Source: Diphasiastrum complanatum (Eukaryota > Streptophyta > Lycopodiopsida > Lycopodiales > Lycopodiaceae). From it: DNA of 64,000 bases. This document shows positions 1 to 11,539 of this stretch, in pieces; within the stretch, counting starts at the first letter, position 1; the number at the start of each line of letters is the position of its first letter. A program made the position numbers and the translations under genes. The stretch lies in NCBI GenBank assembly GCA_029204225.1, contig CM055097.1, positions 51,060,195 through 51,124,194 of the forward strand. The letters are read 5' to 3'. Below the pieces are notes generated by a model. That model saw only the letters and a program-made list of their open reading frames with translations. It was not told the DNA's origin and did no database searches.

Positions 1-189
1 TGAAGTTAAGGTTTTATTTTCTTCACACACTTCAATGTGCTTTAAACTTTAGCCAATAATCTTTATTACATGGCTTTCTTATTTATTTTGAATTACCAAA
101 GTTTTACCCATAAATCATGAACATAAAAAAAAATTTGACTACCTAAAACTGCTTTTTTTTTTTTTTCAATTCTTCAAATATCTATCTTG

Positions 190-435
190 GCCCACCATTT
201 TAATGAATGTTTAACCACAAGCCCAAACTCACTATCTTTAACTCCAAAGGATCGAATTTTTCCAAAGGATTGAAGAACCTTTGTACTGTCAAGTCGAATT
301 TTTCAAAAGACTCAAATTTTTTCGATGACTTAAATTTTTTAAAAGACTCAATTTTATTTTCCCGAAGACTAGAATTTTTTCAAAGATTCGTCTCGAATTT
401 TTCCAAGGATGTTAATTTTTTTCAAAGACTCAAAT
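190..435. repeat. Degenerate minisatellite with AATTTTT cores
   Basis: Imperfect units of about 25-30 bases recur, each with a core like TCGAATTTTTCCAAAGA or CTCAAATTTTTT. The reading frame across it is rich in Phe, Ser, Lys and Asn only because of the repeat, so I do not call a gene. Nothing else is recognisable in positions 1-190. Confidence 0.6.
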
Positions 436-502
436 GTTTGATATTCGAGATGCGAGATGTGTGAGATCGGCCATCATCCAAATCATCGGCCGCCACCTAG
501 AT

Positions 503-586
503 CGGCCTCCATTGCCCGTCAACGACGGGCACTCTTTACTAGTATATATATACAAATATATATATACATACATACGTATAAATATA

Positions 587-646
<60 letters not shown>

Positions 647-686
647 TAGTAAAGAGTGTCCGTCGTTGACGGGCAATGGACGGCCG
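503..686. mobile_element. MITE-like inverted repeat with (TA)n core
   Basis: The left arm (503-550, beginning CGGCCTCCATTGCCCGTC) is repeated as its reverse complement at 640-686, with about two mismatches over some 46 bases. The centre is almost pure TA, about 90 bases. Each arm holds a smaller palindrome, GCCCGTC-AAC-GACGGGC. The layout suits a foldback or MITE-type element, or a fragile TA cruciform. I see no convincing target-site duplication. Confidence 0.6.
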
Positions 687-808
687 ATAGTCGTTGACGA
701 GTGGCCGATGTATGTGTGTGTATGTACGTGAGTGCATGTGTTATCTGTGTATGTGGATTTGTTTGTATGATTTGTGCTTGAAGGTGTGTGTGATTTATGT
801 GGTCAATG

Positions 809-809
<1 letters not shown>

Positions 810-844
<35 letters not shown>
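810..844. repeat. (GT)n microsatellite
   Basis: A run of GT dinucleotides inside a longer GT-rich stretch (from about 707). Reading frames here encode only Val/Cys or His/Thr repeats. From 850 to 1640 I see AT-rich sequence with no recognisable gene. Confidence 0.9.
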
Positions 845-847
<3 letters not shown>

Positions 848-1841
848 AACAGACGACATGCATGACGGAGCCCATAGCAATACTGGACCACTTCTTGAAA
901 ATGCCAAAAAAGTAAACGACCGACTTTATTAGCACACCAAGCAAGTTGTTGCAAGTATGGATAAAGTTAGATACTAGTGATGAAAAAGGGATTGAAGTCT
1001 CTTGGAGACACTAATCTCAATAATTCAAGATGCCCAGTTCTTGGTGAACCCTAAAATAGTGTGCAATTGAAAAAATGAACACCATTCATTCGACCTTCCA
1101 TCATATGAATGTATTGGTGATGTAACAGTTCGACCAAGGTTACCAAAAGCAAAAAACTTGTCTTTCAAATAGGAAACTAGGTTGGATCAAAACCAAAAGA
1201 TCGCATGTGTTAGGATTTCAGAGATAGATTGTCACATCCATTCTTGTCAAGGTATTATAGGAGCAAGAGGAAAGGATGAAATATATTGATCAAGCAAACT
1301 TGTACATCAAGAGAATAAAAAACTACAGAGTTGGGAAGAAAGAAAAAGGAAGAACCCTAGAGGTAAGAACAAAGGCAAACTTCGTGTCAAATTTTTATTT
1401 CAATTTCAATAAATAAAAAAATGTCTAGTTTTAGATATTCAACTTCTGCTATTTTCCACAGTCGTTGCAAGGATGGGATTAGTAAATATGTTCTTCAATA
1501 GAGCATGGATGCTAGACAGAGAAAAGAACTTTGGGTAAAACTTTCTGTTCATGATCTATGGGTAAAATTTTGGTAATTCAAAATAAATACGAAAGCCATA
1601 TAATAAATCTTAGTGCGGTTCTGCTCATCGATGATATTTTTTTAGGTGGATTGATAGGAGAAGGGGAGAACATATGGGGTGGGCGGAGTGCGGGTGTGCT
1701 CCCTAATAGTTAAAAGCAAGTTGTTTGGGCAAGAGGCCGATGGTTTAAGTGCTTGGGGGAGATGGGTGGGTTTTGCCATGTGACAAAAAAAGGACGAGGG
1801 AGTGTTAAAAAAAGATATGCTCCTGTCCTTAAAAGCCTTAG

Positions 1842-1867
1842 TTTTTTTTTTTTTTTGGGGGGGGGGA

Positions 1868-1940
<73 letters not shown>
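1842..1940. repeat. Poly(T)-poly(G)-(GA)n tract
   Basis: About 15 T, then about 10 G, then roughly 37 GA dinucleotides. Homopurine tracts of this kind are prone to slippage and triplex formation. The Arg/Glu frames through it are artefacts. Confidence 0.9.
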
Positions 1941-1942
<2 letters not shown>

Positions 1943-2117
1943 TCTTTCTTGATGGGACTTTTTTGTCTCCTTTTAAAAAAAAGAAAACTTAATTTACACG
2001 GAGCCAAAAAGCCCCTTTACTTTTTTTATTTTATGGAGAGTGGGGGTTCACATTTTTAAGTGGATTTACATTCGTATTTTTTTATGAGAGTTTTACATTT
2101 AAGAAAAAGTGTATGGG

Positions 2118-2160
2118 TGTGTGTGTGTGTGTGTGTGTGTTGCGTGCGTGGGGGGCGGGG
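2118..2160. repeat. (GT)n and G-rich tract
   Basis: A GT dinucleotide run ending in a G-rich stretch (GTGGGGGGCGGGGGGA). Confidence 0.85.
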
Positions 2161-2304
2161 GGATAAATATTGATATATTTACTTTTAATGGAATGGAGAC
2201 ACCCCCTTGTTTATATATCTATACACACACACATTTTAGCCTTTTTCATTTTTTTTAGGGGCATGGAGGGACCTCCCTCCCTCTATGGGTGGTTGGTCGG
2301 CCTG

Positions 2305-2305
<1 letters not shown>

Positions 2306-2364
<59 letters not shown>
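2306..2364. repeat. (GA)n microsatellite
   Basis: About 29 GA dinucleotides, ending in AAGTGGGGCCC. Confidence 0.9.
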
Positions 2365-2367
<3 letters not shown>

Positions 2368-2467
2368 GGGGCCCGTGGGAAAGAGAGAAGGAGAAAAAAG
2401 GACTCTAGACTCTATACTCCATACTCCATACAATATATCTCATCCACAAAAGGTTTTTTATATGGAG

Positions 2468-2578
2468 ATGTGTGTGTGTGTGGGCGCGCGCGTGCACGTG
2501 TGCGCACACACACACGCATTCGTTGTGTCGGGGGTCACACACACACAACGAACACGCGCACATGGACACACACACAGG

Positions 2579-2637
<59 letters not shown>

Positions 2638-2660
2638 GCATGCGCACGTGCGCACGCACG

Positions 2661-2715
<55 letters not shown>

Positions 2716-2752
2716 GTGCGTGCGCGTGTGTGTGTGTGTGCATGCACATGTG
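2468..2752. repeat. Alternating (GT)/(GC)/(AC) tract
   Basis: Nearly 285 bases of alternating purine-pyrimidine sequence: GT runs, GCGCGC patches, two long AC runs (about 2585-2633 and 2665-2711), then GT again. This composition favours Z-DNA. All long frames across it are His/Thr or Cys/Val repeats and are not genes. Confidence 0.9.
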
Positions 2753-2859
2753 TTCCAAATCCCCCCCTCCCCCTATTTTTCTCTTTTTATTGTCTCTTTT
2801 ACTCCCCTCACCCATCCCCTCCTTTTTTTTTTTGTGCATTTTTTGGCCCATGGATAAAA

Positions 2860-3850
2860 GCTTGTGGGTATATGCATCTGAAGCAAGAAGTTGACAGAAT
2901 TTAAATGACTATCTTCTGAATGTGCAACCTTTCATCATAGTGCATATGGGCTCATCAAGAATTTTTTAAGTCCAATTTCCATAGCAAGTTTATGTGTTAG
3001 GTGAGTGTTGAAATTGCTTATAATCTTAGGCACTGCGAGAACTTGTCGAGCCACGAAGCTATCAAATGAGTAAGCATAGGTATCTTATGGGTAGCATTGT
3101 CAATGGAGATATCACCAGAATATTTTGCAATAAACACACATATGTTGTGAAAATTGTAAGGCTATAATGTGATTGTGAAATCTATACATGTGGTCAAAAT
3201 CTAAAGATAATTTGATTCACTTTTTTATACTAACAAAAATGATTTTCTTTTCTTTCCTATAAAGTAGCTAGGAAGTCAAGCTATGTTATCCATCCATACA
3301 TGAAAAAGTACAATATGGCCTTCTTTCATAGAAAGATTGCATCCACGGTGATCTCAAAAAAATGATGACTAAGTTGAGTGACATATAAGCTTGTTAGATC
3401 TCATGATGCATGTTCACACTATATTGTGTTTAGTTTAGTGTCTTGGGTAAAAATCATAACTTTTGTCCTCTCATTTATATATTGATACTTCTTGTAAGAG
3501 ATTATTTCTTATGACTACAAAATGAAGAAGTATTTGCACTCACGTACATTACTACGAAGTTAAAAAAATTCAAAGAAAAAGAGTTGTTGAAAAGAGTTAC
3601 CTTACCATGGTATTAGCTTGGAAAAATATATGCTAGTCATAATTGTTTACGATATGAGCTTTCTTTTATAGAGCTATATTCTTTTCTTTTTGCTTGTAAT
3701 TTATTCTTATCATTCTTACTAAACTTTCGTGATTTTGGAACAGAGTACATACTTAGAATGAAATGAAATAGAACTAGATAAATTGCTCAATAAGAAACGA
3801 GTGTTGAGAAGTAATGCCAAGAATTATAGAAAGTTGAATTTAAAACTAGA
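2860..3850. other. Non-coding AT-rich stretch
   Basis: About 1 kb of AT-rich sequence without a supported gene, RNA or element boundary. Confidence 0.5.
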
Positions 3851-3855
3851 AAGAA

Positions 3856-4158
3856 ATGGGAGAATCTAATGAACAAGTTGTGTATATAGTGGATCCCAAA
3901 CATGGAGAAGTTTGGTTCAAATTGGTCACAACAAAGGCAATGGACGAGAAAATGTTTTTTATGGGTTTGGCAACTCTCAATACCTTGCGACTAGCAGATG
4001 TCTCAATGAGACAAAATGTAAATGGTGGACTCTGTCTTTGTGGATCTGTGATGCAAGATCAATATGCGATTCTTGTGGATGGGTGGAAAAGGAGGTGTTC
4101 TGAGAGACCTTATTATCTCAAGCAAATAGAATTTTGGAGGCCTTTAAAGAAACTGGAG
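3856..4158 (+). CDS. Candidate exon, unrecognised protein
   Basis: An open frame of about 100 codons starts with ATG (MGESNEQVVY) and runs to a good plant splice donor, CTGGAG|GTAAGTAG, at 4158/4159. Its composition is ordinary and not repeat-driven (Trp, Cys and Met present; ends FWRPLKKLE). I do not recognise the family. No partner exon was found nearby. It could be a real exon, a remnant of a mobile gene, or chance. Confidence 0.25.
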
Positions 4159-4724
4159 GTAAGTAGTCTTTGAAAATAAATTTTGATTGTATGTATACAT
4201 AATTCAAATGGTGCTTACGTTTTCTATATTTAATTAATTATATCATGTTTAGGTTTGTCTCTTCCAAGCTCTCACTTTTTGACAAAATACTTTGTTCCAA
4301 TGAAACCCTGTAAGCGTGAAATGCTGGACCAGCGTGAAGATGATGGTCTTGTACACCACCATATCTCTGCGCCATCTCACCACCTCGCGCCAGTTCTCCT
4401 CCTCGTGCTTCTTCTGATGGGGCAAGAGAGTATACATAGTATATACGGTCAACGAATTAGAGAATGTTGACGTGGACGAGGATGCTGCAAATCTCTTACT
4501 TCACATTTTACGTGAAGTGTCTCTCACTTCGCAAATTTTGGGAAGTGCTTGGAACGTTTCTCGTTGAAAATAGACGTCTGTCAGGGTTTTTCTCTCTCTT
4601 TGAGAGTTTGCGAAAAAGCCGACAGTGCTTGTAAAAATGTGAAGGTGCCCTTAAAAAGATGACAGTGTCTTTAAAACAATTTAAGTTCTTCAAAATAGTT
4701 GAAAGGAAGAAGCTGAAGCCAATT

Positions 4725-4945
4725 GCCGCATTTTGTGGAAAAGTGCAAAAAAGTCGACACTGTCGCATTTTGAAAAAATGTGAAAAAGCCGACACTGTCG
4801 AAAAATAGTTGAACTGCTGAACTATGCTGAAGTGTCACATTTTCGAAAAAGCCGACACTGTCGCATTTTGAAAAAAGCCGACACTGTCGCATTTCGGGAA
4901 AAGCTGACACTGTCACATTTCAGAAAAAGCCGACAATATTAAAAA
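4725..4945. repeat. Minisatellite of GCCGACACTGTCGCATTTT units
   Basis: Six or so imperfect units of about 25-35 bases share AAAAAGCCGACACTGTCG followed by CATTTTGAAAA. Each unit has the near-palindrome CGACA-C-TGTCG. Weaker copies extend left to about 4610 (GACAGTGCTTG, GACAGTGTCTT). Confidence 0.75.
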
Positions 4946-5337
4946 CATAGTTCATTTCTACAGACTATTGCAACACTTAGTGTATTTTTGCAGATTGTTG
5001 CGACACTTAGTGTATTTCTGCAGAGTTGTTCTAAATGCTAATTCGTAAAAGTTCTTGAAGATGGCCAAGTCTTCAGTGATCTTCAAATTATTGAACTTAA
5101 CATCTGAACTTGAAATATGATAGGATTGGTTACCCTTTGTTGGAGATCAACTGGAAGCCCGTTGTAGACGTTCTTCAAATAATTTGTCTTTCTAAGTTAT
5201 GATTCCTTCAGGTATCAGATGAGCAGACGTAGAACCAAAGTTGGTTTCACTTGACCCTAGATCAACAATCAATAAACGTGTAGGAAGAATCTTGAAATAG
5301 AAATAGTCATTCACCAAGGAGAAAACTGTGGGCTTAA

Positions 5338-5853
5338 TTTCCAACATCTTCCCCACCTCTCACCTCCTCCTCAACCCCCAAATCTGACCTTCCATCAACT
5401 TTCACAGTTCCTCCTCACCCAGTGGATAACCTCCCTGATCCTCTGGCGATGCACAAACACTGGTATCATAAACTCTTTACGGTACTTGACTCAGAAGAGT
5501 CGGCCCTCTTCGAAAAATAATATCCAAACATCACCACCAGAGGCGACTATACACTACCAGGAAAGCTCGATGAGCTACTCAAAAAGAAGTCGACCGATAT
5601 CCTTTCGCTCCTACATCCTCAACCAGAGTGGAGGAAAGCGGCAGTTTTACGCAACCCAGAGCTTATCAAAGAATATCTTACGGCTCCTGGTTTTCTATGG
5701 GCAGATCCAGCGTACCACCCAATGCCTAGAAGGAGGTCTTGGTCAGCCTTGCAGACTACCAGTGTTAGGGCCTACAACTGGCCAATCATAAAGTCAGCAA
5801 AGGGTGTAGGTCGGAGCACAACCATCGATTTCCAACGAGCGCTCAATTTCTGA
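5338..5853 (+). pseudogene. Decayed reading frame, unrecognised
   Basis: One plus-strand frame stays open for 172 codons except for a single TAA at 5518-5520. It begins with a Ser/Pro-rich stretch, then (ATG at 5449) continues MHKHWYHKLFTVLDSEE. After the stop come KLDELLKKKSTDIL, WRKAAVLRNPELIKEY and APGFLWADPAYHPMPRR. The mixed, protein-like composition and one stop suggest a once-coding sequence, possibly a mobile-element gene. I cannot assign a family. Confidence 0.4.
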
Positions 5854-5859
5854 CTGACG

Positions 5860-6300
5860 CGACTAATTCTCCAGATCCCATTGGGATATCACATAGCAAA
5901 AGTGTTAACTGTTATTTGTTAACATAATTTATTCCCACCTTAAAGAACATGACCAGGATAAATGTTATTTTACACAAATATGGGAGCTGCAATGTTTTAG
6001 GATTTGGAAATTCATAAAGAATGCTTTCAAACTTGACTTTCAATACACACCATTTTTCTCTTCTAAGAGCTTCTTCATATGTAAACCCATTACCCATTTT
6101 TGATGTCATCCCCTCCTTGGAGCACCTCACAAATCCACTTCACATGTCATCACCCAATCTCCATGCATTTCGTTCATTCTTACCTTTTGAACCAGTCTGC
6201 CAATTGCCATCAACTTGTTGTAACAGGTGTACTAACCAAATATCTTTTTCCTAGATTTTGCATTACCCTACTGAACAGGTAAAAACGAGTTGAAGATTGA
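5860..6300. other. Non-coding stretch
   Basis: AT-rich sequence with only short frames, none supported. Confidence 0.4.
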
Positions 6301-6410
6301 CCAGTAATCTCCCAACTTAGGAGAGGAGAGTGATGGTTGCAACAAGTTGGAGACTTACCTAGTTCTCTCCCAACTTAGAGGAGAGAGGTGGTTGCAACAA
6401 GTTAGCCTCT
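6301..6410. repeat. Short tandem duplication, about 55-60 bp x2
   Basis: The pattern CTCCCAACTTAGGAGAG ... GGTTGCAACAAGTT occurs twice in direct order, with small differences. Confidence 0.65.
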
Positions 6411-6505
6411 CCACAAGTCCATGTGAAGGTGAAGAGGCATTCCACCAACGTGTTCTTGACATCAAGAATAAGCCAGATTTCAACACAAGATCATAATTTC
6501 CCAGC

Positions 6506-6775
6506 AGTTGCTTAATGCAAAGATTATCAATTTTTCATTACTGCTCTCTGTCTTTCTATTAGTTGGTTTTTTGTTACTCTCTAAGCCTAACACTAGTTGC
6601 TTAATGCAAAGATTATCAATTTTTCATTACTCCTCTCTATGTCTTTCTATAAGTTGGTTTCTTGTTACTCTCTAAGCCTAACATCATTTGCTTAATGCAA
6701 AGATTATCAATTTTTCATTACTCCTCTCTATGTCTTTCTATTAGTTGGTTTTTTGTTACTCTAACATTTATGTGG
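6506..6775. repeat. Tandem repeat, about 90 bp x3
   Basis: Three units start at about 6508, 6597 and 6688 with TTGCTTAATGCAAAGATTAT. They run through a pyrimidine-rich stretch to TTACTCTCTAAGCCTAACA. Units two and three are nearly identical. The array lies about 380-650 bases upstream of the EHD start codon, so it may sit in that gene's promoter region. Confidence 0.85.
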
Positions 6776-6965
6776 GCTCCCTAAGTGTAGGTGAAAGAAT
6801 AGCAATAAAATACTAATAATACTAATATTGATATGATCTTGTACACATTAGTCCTGGCGTTTGGGCAAAGGCCTTGGTGAGTCGGTGGACTAGAAATAGG
6901 TGTCAACAATCTCAGGACTGCATTTAGCGTCGTTACTGAATTGCCTTATGCTTTACCGCGTCGAT

Positions 6966-7045
6966 CGTGCAAGCAGAAGCAGAAGCAGAGACAGCAGCAG
7001 CAGCAGCAATCAGTGTTCATTCCTCCCTTGGCATTTGCATTTGCA
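6966..7045 (+). promoter_or_regulatory. Probable 5' leader of the EHD gene with CAG repeats
   Basis: GCAGAAGCAGAAGCAGAG then (CAG)n, followed by CATTTGCATTTGCATT, lies 110-190 bases before the EHD start codon. Low-complexity sequence like this is common in plant 5' leaders. I cannot place a TATA box or transcription start with confidence. Confidence 0.3.
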
Positions 7046-7155
7046 TTGGCGTTAACGGTTAAAAGGCTCTTGTTAATAAAGAGCGCGTTCGTTAATATGT
7101 AAGTGAGATTACAACATCGATTCTCCGAAAGATCTTTGTAAGATCTTTCAAAGGG

Positions 7156-7243
7156 ATGGATATACTGGCAATACGATCGACCACCCAGTATGCTAAGCAA
7201 GATGAAGCTGCCTACCAGCGTTGGTTCCAATTTGCAGATTCCG
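7156..7243 (+). CDS. EHD: EHD exon 1 (start of EH domain)
   Basis: ATG at 7156 opens MDILAIRSTTQYAKQDEAAY and continues QRWFQFADS, matching the start of plant EHD proteins, where an aromatic-rich helix leads into the EF-hand loop. It ends in phase 1 at TCCG|GTGCGT. The first base of the Asp codon comes from this exon. Confidence 0.88.
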
Positions 7244-9650
7244 GTGCGTTCCTTTTCCCAATTTCACTGTGTGACTAAGTTTTTCTGCCTGTTTGTTAAC
7301 TGATTACTTGATCTTGCTCTCCTATTGCACTGCTGTCATACGTTGCCCGATGGATTGAGATGAGGGCTTTCATAAATCGATGGAAAATTCTCGTATCACG
7401 AAATAAAGGTCACCATCGCGATTTTGTACAAACGTTTCCTCCTCATATTGTGGACACAAATAAGAGATTGTTGTCCGTGTGTGTCCGTGGATGGTACCCA
7501 TTAAACTTTATCACGACCACGTTAGTGTGAACCATTCAGAAAACTGAAGTTAGTTTACGGAAGCTGGAGTACCTCAGGAAAAACGAGACAGTAAAAGATG
7601 CGATTATGTTTGCTTCTTGTATATTCTGGACCGTCTATATAAGCAAGTGGCGTTGCTGGCTTGTAGGATCAGATTTTGGTGCGTAATTGGAGAAGACTAC
7701 AATCCATCTATGGTAAAAGCTGCAATTCATGTAACTTCAGCAAAACGAGATAGCTTCGACAGTGCAGCAGTTCTGAAGGCAACACATGACCCATTCTACA
7801 AGTAGAAAAATACACCATCCACAGAATTTATATTGTCATGATTAGTTCAGCAGACCAATCATGGATGTGTGGAGCTCGCTAATCCACAACCTGCTATATT
7901 GTACTGGATTTATTTCGAACCCAAAGAGTGTTGCACAAATAACTCACCACCCAACCATAGCTCACAAGCCCATGATCATCCCTGAGCTTGGGAGACAACA
8001 ATGGCACCACCAATGAATCCACTAAGCATTGCCATGGAATCCCATACCACCATAACCCATCCCACGTGGCTCATAGGAGATGTCTTGCCTAATTTTGATG
8101 AGCTCTCATTAGTTCAGGTTCCAATCGATTTGAATGCCCCACTTGATACACAATTATAAACCAAATCATAGATTTTAGAAAAAGCACCCATCACCTATCT
8201 ATAGCAAAACTTGTGCTCCAAATCAAGCACTAGAATCTCGAACTTTGAGTCTAACTAAAGTCTAACTTGACTTTACTAAAAATAGGTAAGGGCCCCTAGA
8301 ATTAGCACGCAGGCATGGCCTAATAATCCTAATTAAGCCTAGATGACAACATTAGGGGAAACAATGTGAACATTAAATTTAACATGATGTTGATATTGAG
8401 ATTTGTTCCTTCCTGATACTATTTTTTTACATGCCCACATTGGGGGTATTGTTTTATAGACCACAAGGCCTTTTTATTCCTATACAGGCCTAAAAGCCAT
8501 ATTTATGCATTTATATTTAGGACTAGCCAAGGGCCCAACTTTTATTAGTTAAGTATTTGGAGTGGGGCCCCTTTAGGAGGGCACACTATTTTCCCTCCCA
8601 AAATCATGCCTCCCTTGATTTTTTAAATTCTGCATCTAGACTTCCTCGAGGGAGTATAAGTACATTCATTTTTCAGCTTAAGATTGATAATGGTTGAAAT
8701 TTTCGTGGAAGAACTCTTGCCTTTGCTTATACGGCTTTAGCCGTTGATGAAATGTGATGTTCTTTATCATTCTTTGTGAAAGATTGCTAGATTGTTTCAT
8801 ATATTGTCAATTTATGCTTCGAGACATTAATTAGAAAATCGCTTTTAAGTTGCTTATAGATTGCTTTTTTCATTATTGACATAGAGACTTGATGTCAAAT
8901 TTTATAAGTATGTAGTGCACCCTAGTTCATTTGCAATGGGATGTAGTTGGAGTAGGTCTCATCATTATGCTGCATCATTGTTGTTTGTGTTCTCTCTTTC
9001 ATGTGTATGACTATTGTCTAGCAACAATAGGAATCATTGTATCAAAGCATAGGTTCAAGATTCGAGAGAACAAGGAGGTACTCAACGAATAGGATCAATC
9101 ACCATATGTAGGTTGATTAGACCATCTTCGAGGAGAAGAAGTTGGCGTCCCTAGCCAGCTCTTAATTTTCATTTTTATCTAGAAGGGTGGCAGCTTTGTG
9201 GGAGGAGATTCGGTGCTACAAGGAGAGGAGTTGTGCTGCATGAGGAGACTATGAAATCTGCCTCATATTTCAAGTAGAGATCAATAGCTGGAGGTTTAGT
9301 TGTTTATTGCAGGTTCACTGCATAAAGTTGCTATAGGACTACTAGAACAGATTGCTGGAGGTACTGCCTCAAGATTGCGAAGGCTAGCAACAATCAAATG
9401 CTGCATGTAACATGCACAATGCACAATGCACATCAACAACTGAACATGAAAAGTCCTATATAATATCAACAATGACACATGCAATGTTATGACCTAAGTC
9501 TCGTGCTCAATTGCTCACTACTCATTGGCGAAAATAGTAAATACAAAGTGTATAGCTCACTGCTCAATGATGTATCCGTATCATGTTGCTATTGAGTACT
9601 CTAGCATCTAATATCTACTATTTACACTCAATATTATCATAGCTTCCTAC

Positions 9651-9775
9651 CTTTGCTAGGAGGCTCCTTTGCAGCATCCTTGTCATCATCGCTGCCCTCA
9701 ACCTTAGCCTCATCATTTGAATCTTTGTCCTCATCAACATACTCCGACTCAGAGTTCTCTGTAGCTGATGACACC
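9651..9775 (-). pseudogene. Short acidic coding-like fragment
   Basis: Read on the minus strand it gives ENSESEYVDEDKDSNDEAK followed by more Asp/Glu-rich residues, about 35 codons. It resembles the acidic spacer of a retroelement polyprotein or nuclear protein, but is too short to assign. Confidence 0.2.
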
Positions 9776-10720
9776 AAATGCCCATGATTGGGCTGATCTC
9801 AAATCTACGTCCCGTAAGGAGGTCAGAAGGGCCTACTTGACTTGCGAATTAATTATGATTATGAGGGGTTGGGGCCTCGAGATATCAGATCATAATCAAT
9901 GGTTTAGAGGCCTAAAACCCATGATGGTGGATTTATATGGAACTAGCAGTGACTCATCCGTCAATGGCTCAGTTAGGCTATTGATGTGTCTTTGTGACGT
10001 GTCCCCCAAGATCAGTCTTAGTTGGGGTAGAGCTTTGGGAGGTATAGGTATATCCATAGGTCTCTCCAAGAGGGGAGCTTGATTTGTGAGCTACATGCCG
10101 CTAGACTTACATCCCTCCTACCTTTTAGTTATTGCTTTTGGTCCGTAGCTTGGGGGCTAAATCCGTTTTGTCTAGATTGGTTGGTGGTTTGATACACCAT
10201 CCGTTCTTGTTGTGTTCATTGGCTTTAGCGAAGCAAACAAGTGGAGGCCAAGAATTGGAGAGGATCTTGCAAAGCTGGTCCTTGGGTGAAGAGGTGAAGT
10301 TTGGATTTATCAAGTTTTTGAGATTTTTGTTGGGTTTGGAATCGATTCTTATTGCAAGGTAAGTGCACTACTTGGTTTTGTGATAAAGAAGTTGATTTAA
10401 CCTTAAGAAAACTTGGGTTCTTTGCTTGAGGAAGCTCTTGAAATTTGTATAGAAGGAAGACATAAATGAGCCATAATTGCGGTCTTTTTCATGTGCTAAT
10501 TTTTTTTTTTTTTTTTTTTGCATTTTAGATGAAAGTGTTTTGTTAGCTTTCTTTTGCAAAGCGCCCCCCCCCCCCAAAAAAAAAAAAAATGACTCCTTTT
10601 GAAAGTTGCTTGTTGGAAATAATTTCCACAAAGTCGTATATTGAGGTTTCTTGTGATTTATGGATGTTATTGCCAATCTTTTCAATAGTTTCTAACAATT
10701 TTTGCTGGTAATGGAAATGG

Positions 10721-11104
10721 ATTCCTAGAATCAGAAATTCTACTCCCGAAGAAGCTATTCCTAGAATCAGAAATTCTACTCCCGAAGAAGCTAAGAAGTT
10801 TTTGGATGAGAATCTTCAACATCATAGCATAGGTATGGAAACTGCTTAGTGGCTTAAGCAAGATCTGAATACTCTTAGCATCCGCTTCCATCAGTGTATC
10901 AGTCACTTTGAACTCTTTGGGAAGAGTTTTAAACTTTGGGATACCAAAATATACTTGGATGAAGATCTTACTTTCACCCAAGTGCAAGAATGCAAAAAGG
11001 CATGACAAGAAGCTCCATCAATTGGAAAGCCGCTTATCTAAAAAGATGTTACTATCAGATTTGTAGATCCTAAGCCTATGGTCAATGAGAGTTTGAATTC
11101 TTAG
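10721..11104 (+). pseudogene. Decayed reading frame with in-frame 36-bp duplication
   Basis: A perfect 36-base tandem duplication (10721-10756 and 10757-10792) encodes IPRIRNSTPEEA twice, then AKKFLDENLQHHSIGMETA. The same frame continues with scattered stops (WLKQDLNTLSIRFHQC, YLDEDLTFTQVQECKK). It looks once-coding but I do not recognise the family. A retroelement origin is a guess. Confidence 0.35.
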
Positions 11105-11336
11105 ATAGAAGCAAAGTTAGAGAAATGAAGAGATGCCCAGTTGAACTTGTAAATGGTCTGTGTACCATATAATCCTGGCTATGAAACCTTCTCTTTTTAG
11201 TTAGATTTGTTCTAGTTAAATTTGCTTTGACGACATTGATTTGTTTGGTTGCCATGTTATTTGATCTACCGATTTGTCTCGTATGCCTTTGGCATGAAAA
11301 AGACATTAATAAAGCTTTCTGGCTCTCTCATAATGC

Positions 11337-11337
11337 A

Positions 11338-11401
<64 letters not shown>
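11337..11401. repeat. (CT)n microsatellite
   Basis: About 32 CT dinucleotides within EHD intron 1. Confidence 0.9.
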
Positions 11402-11402
<1 letters not shown>

Positions 11403-11539
11403 AACACCGAGATAAAAAGCATCACATATCATGAATGTCTATTGGAGAGTAGAAGTACTAGCTAGCTTGGTACATGTGAAGGGGTTGGTTGTGGAAGAAG
11501 TAGAGGTGGTGGAGTTAGTAGATAAGGAATTTGACCATT

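Noticed and set aside
2170-2904. Several long open frames rich in His/Thr, Cys/Val or Arg/Glu
   Set aside because: They are translations of (AC)n, (GT)n and (GA)n microsatellites and have no other support.
6506-6775. Regular repeats that might be a CRISPR array
   Set aside because: Only three contiguous tandem units without unique spacers, in a plant nuclear context.
6946-7230. 94-codon antisense frame over EHD exon 1
   Set aside because: It is the shadow of exon 1 and of the CAG/GCA repeats upstream.
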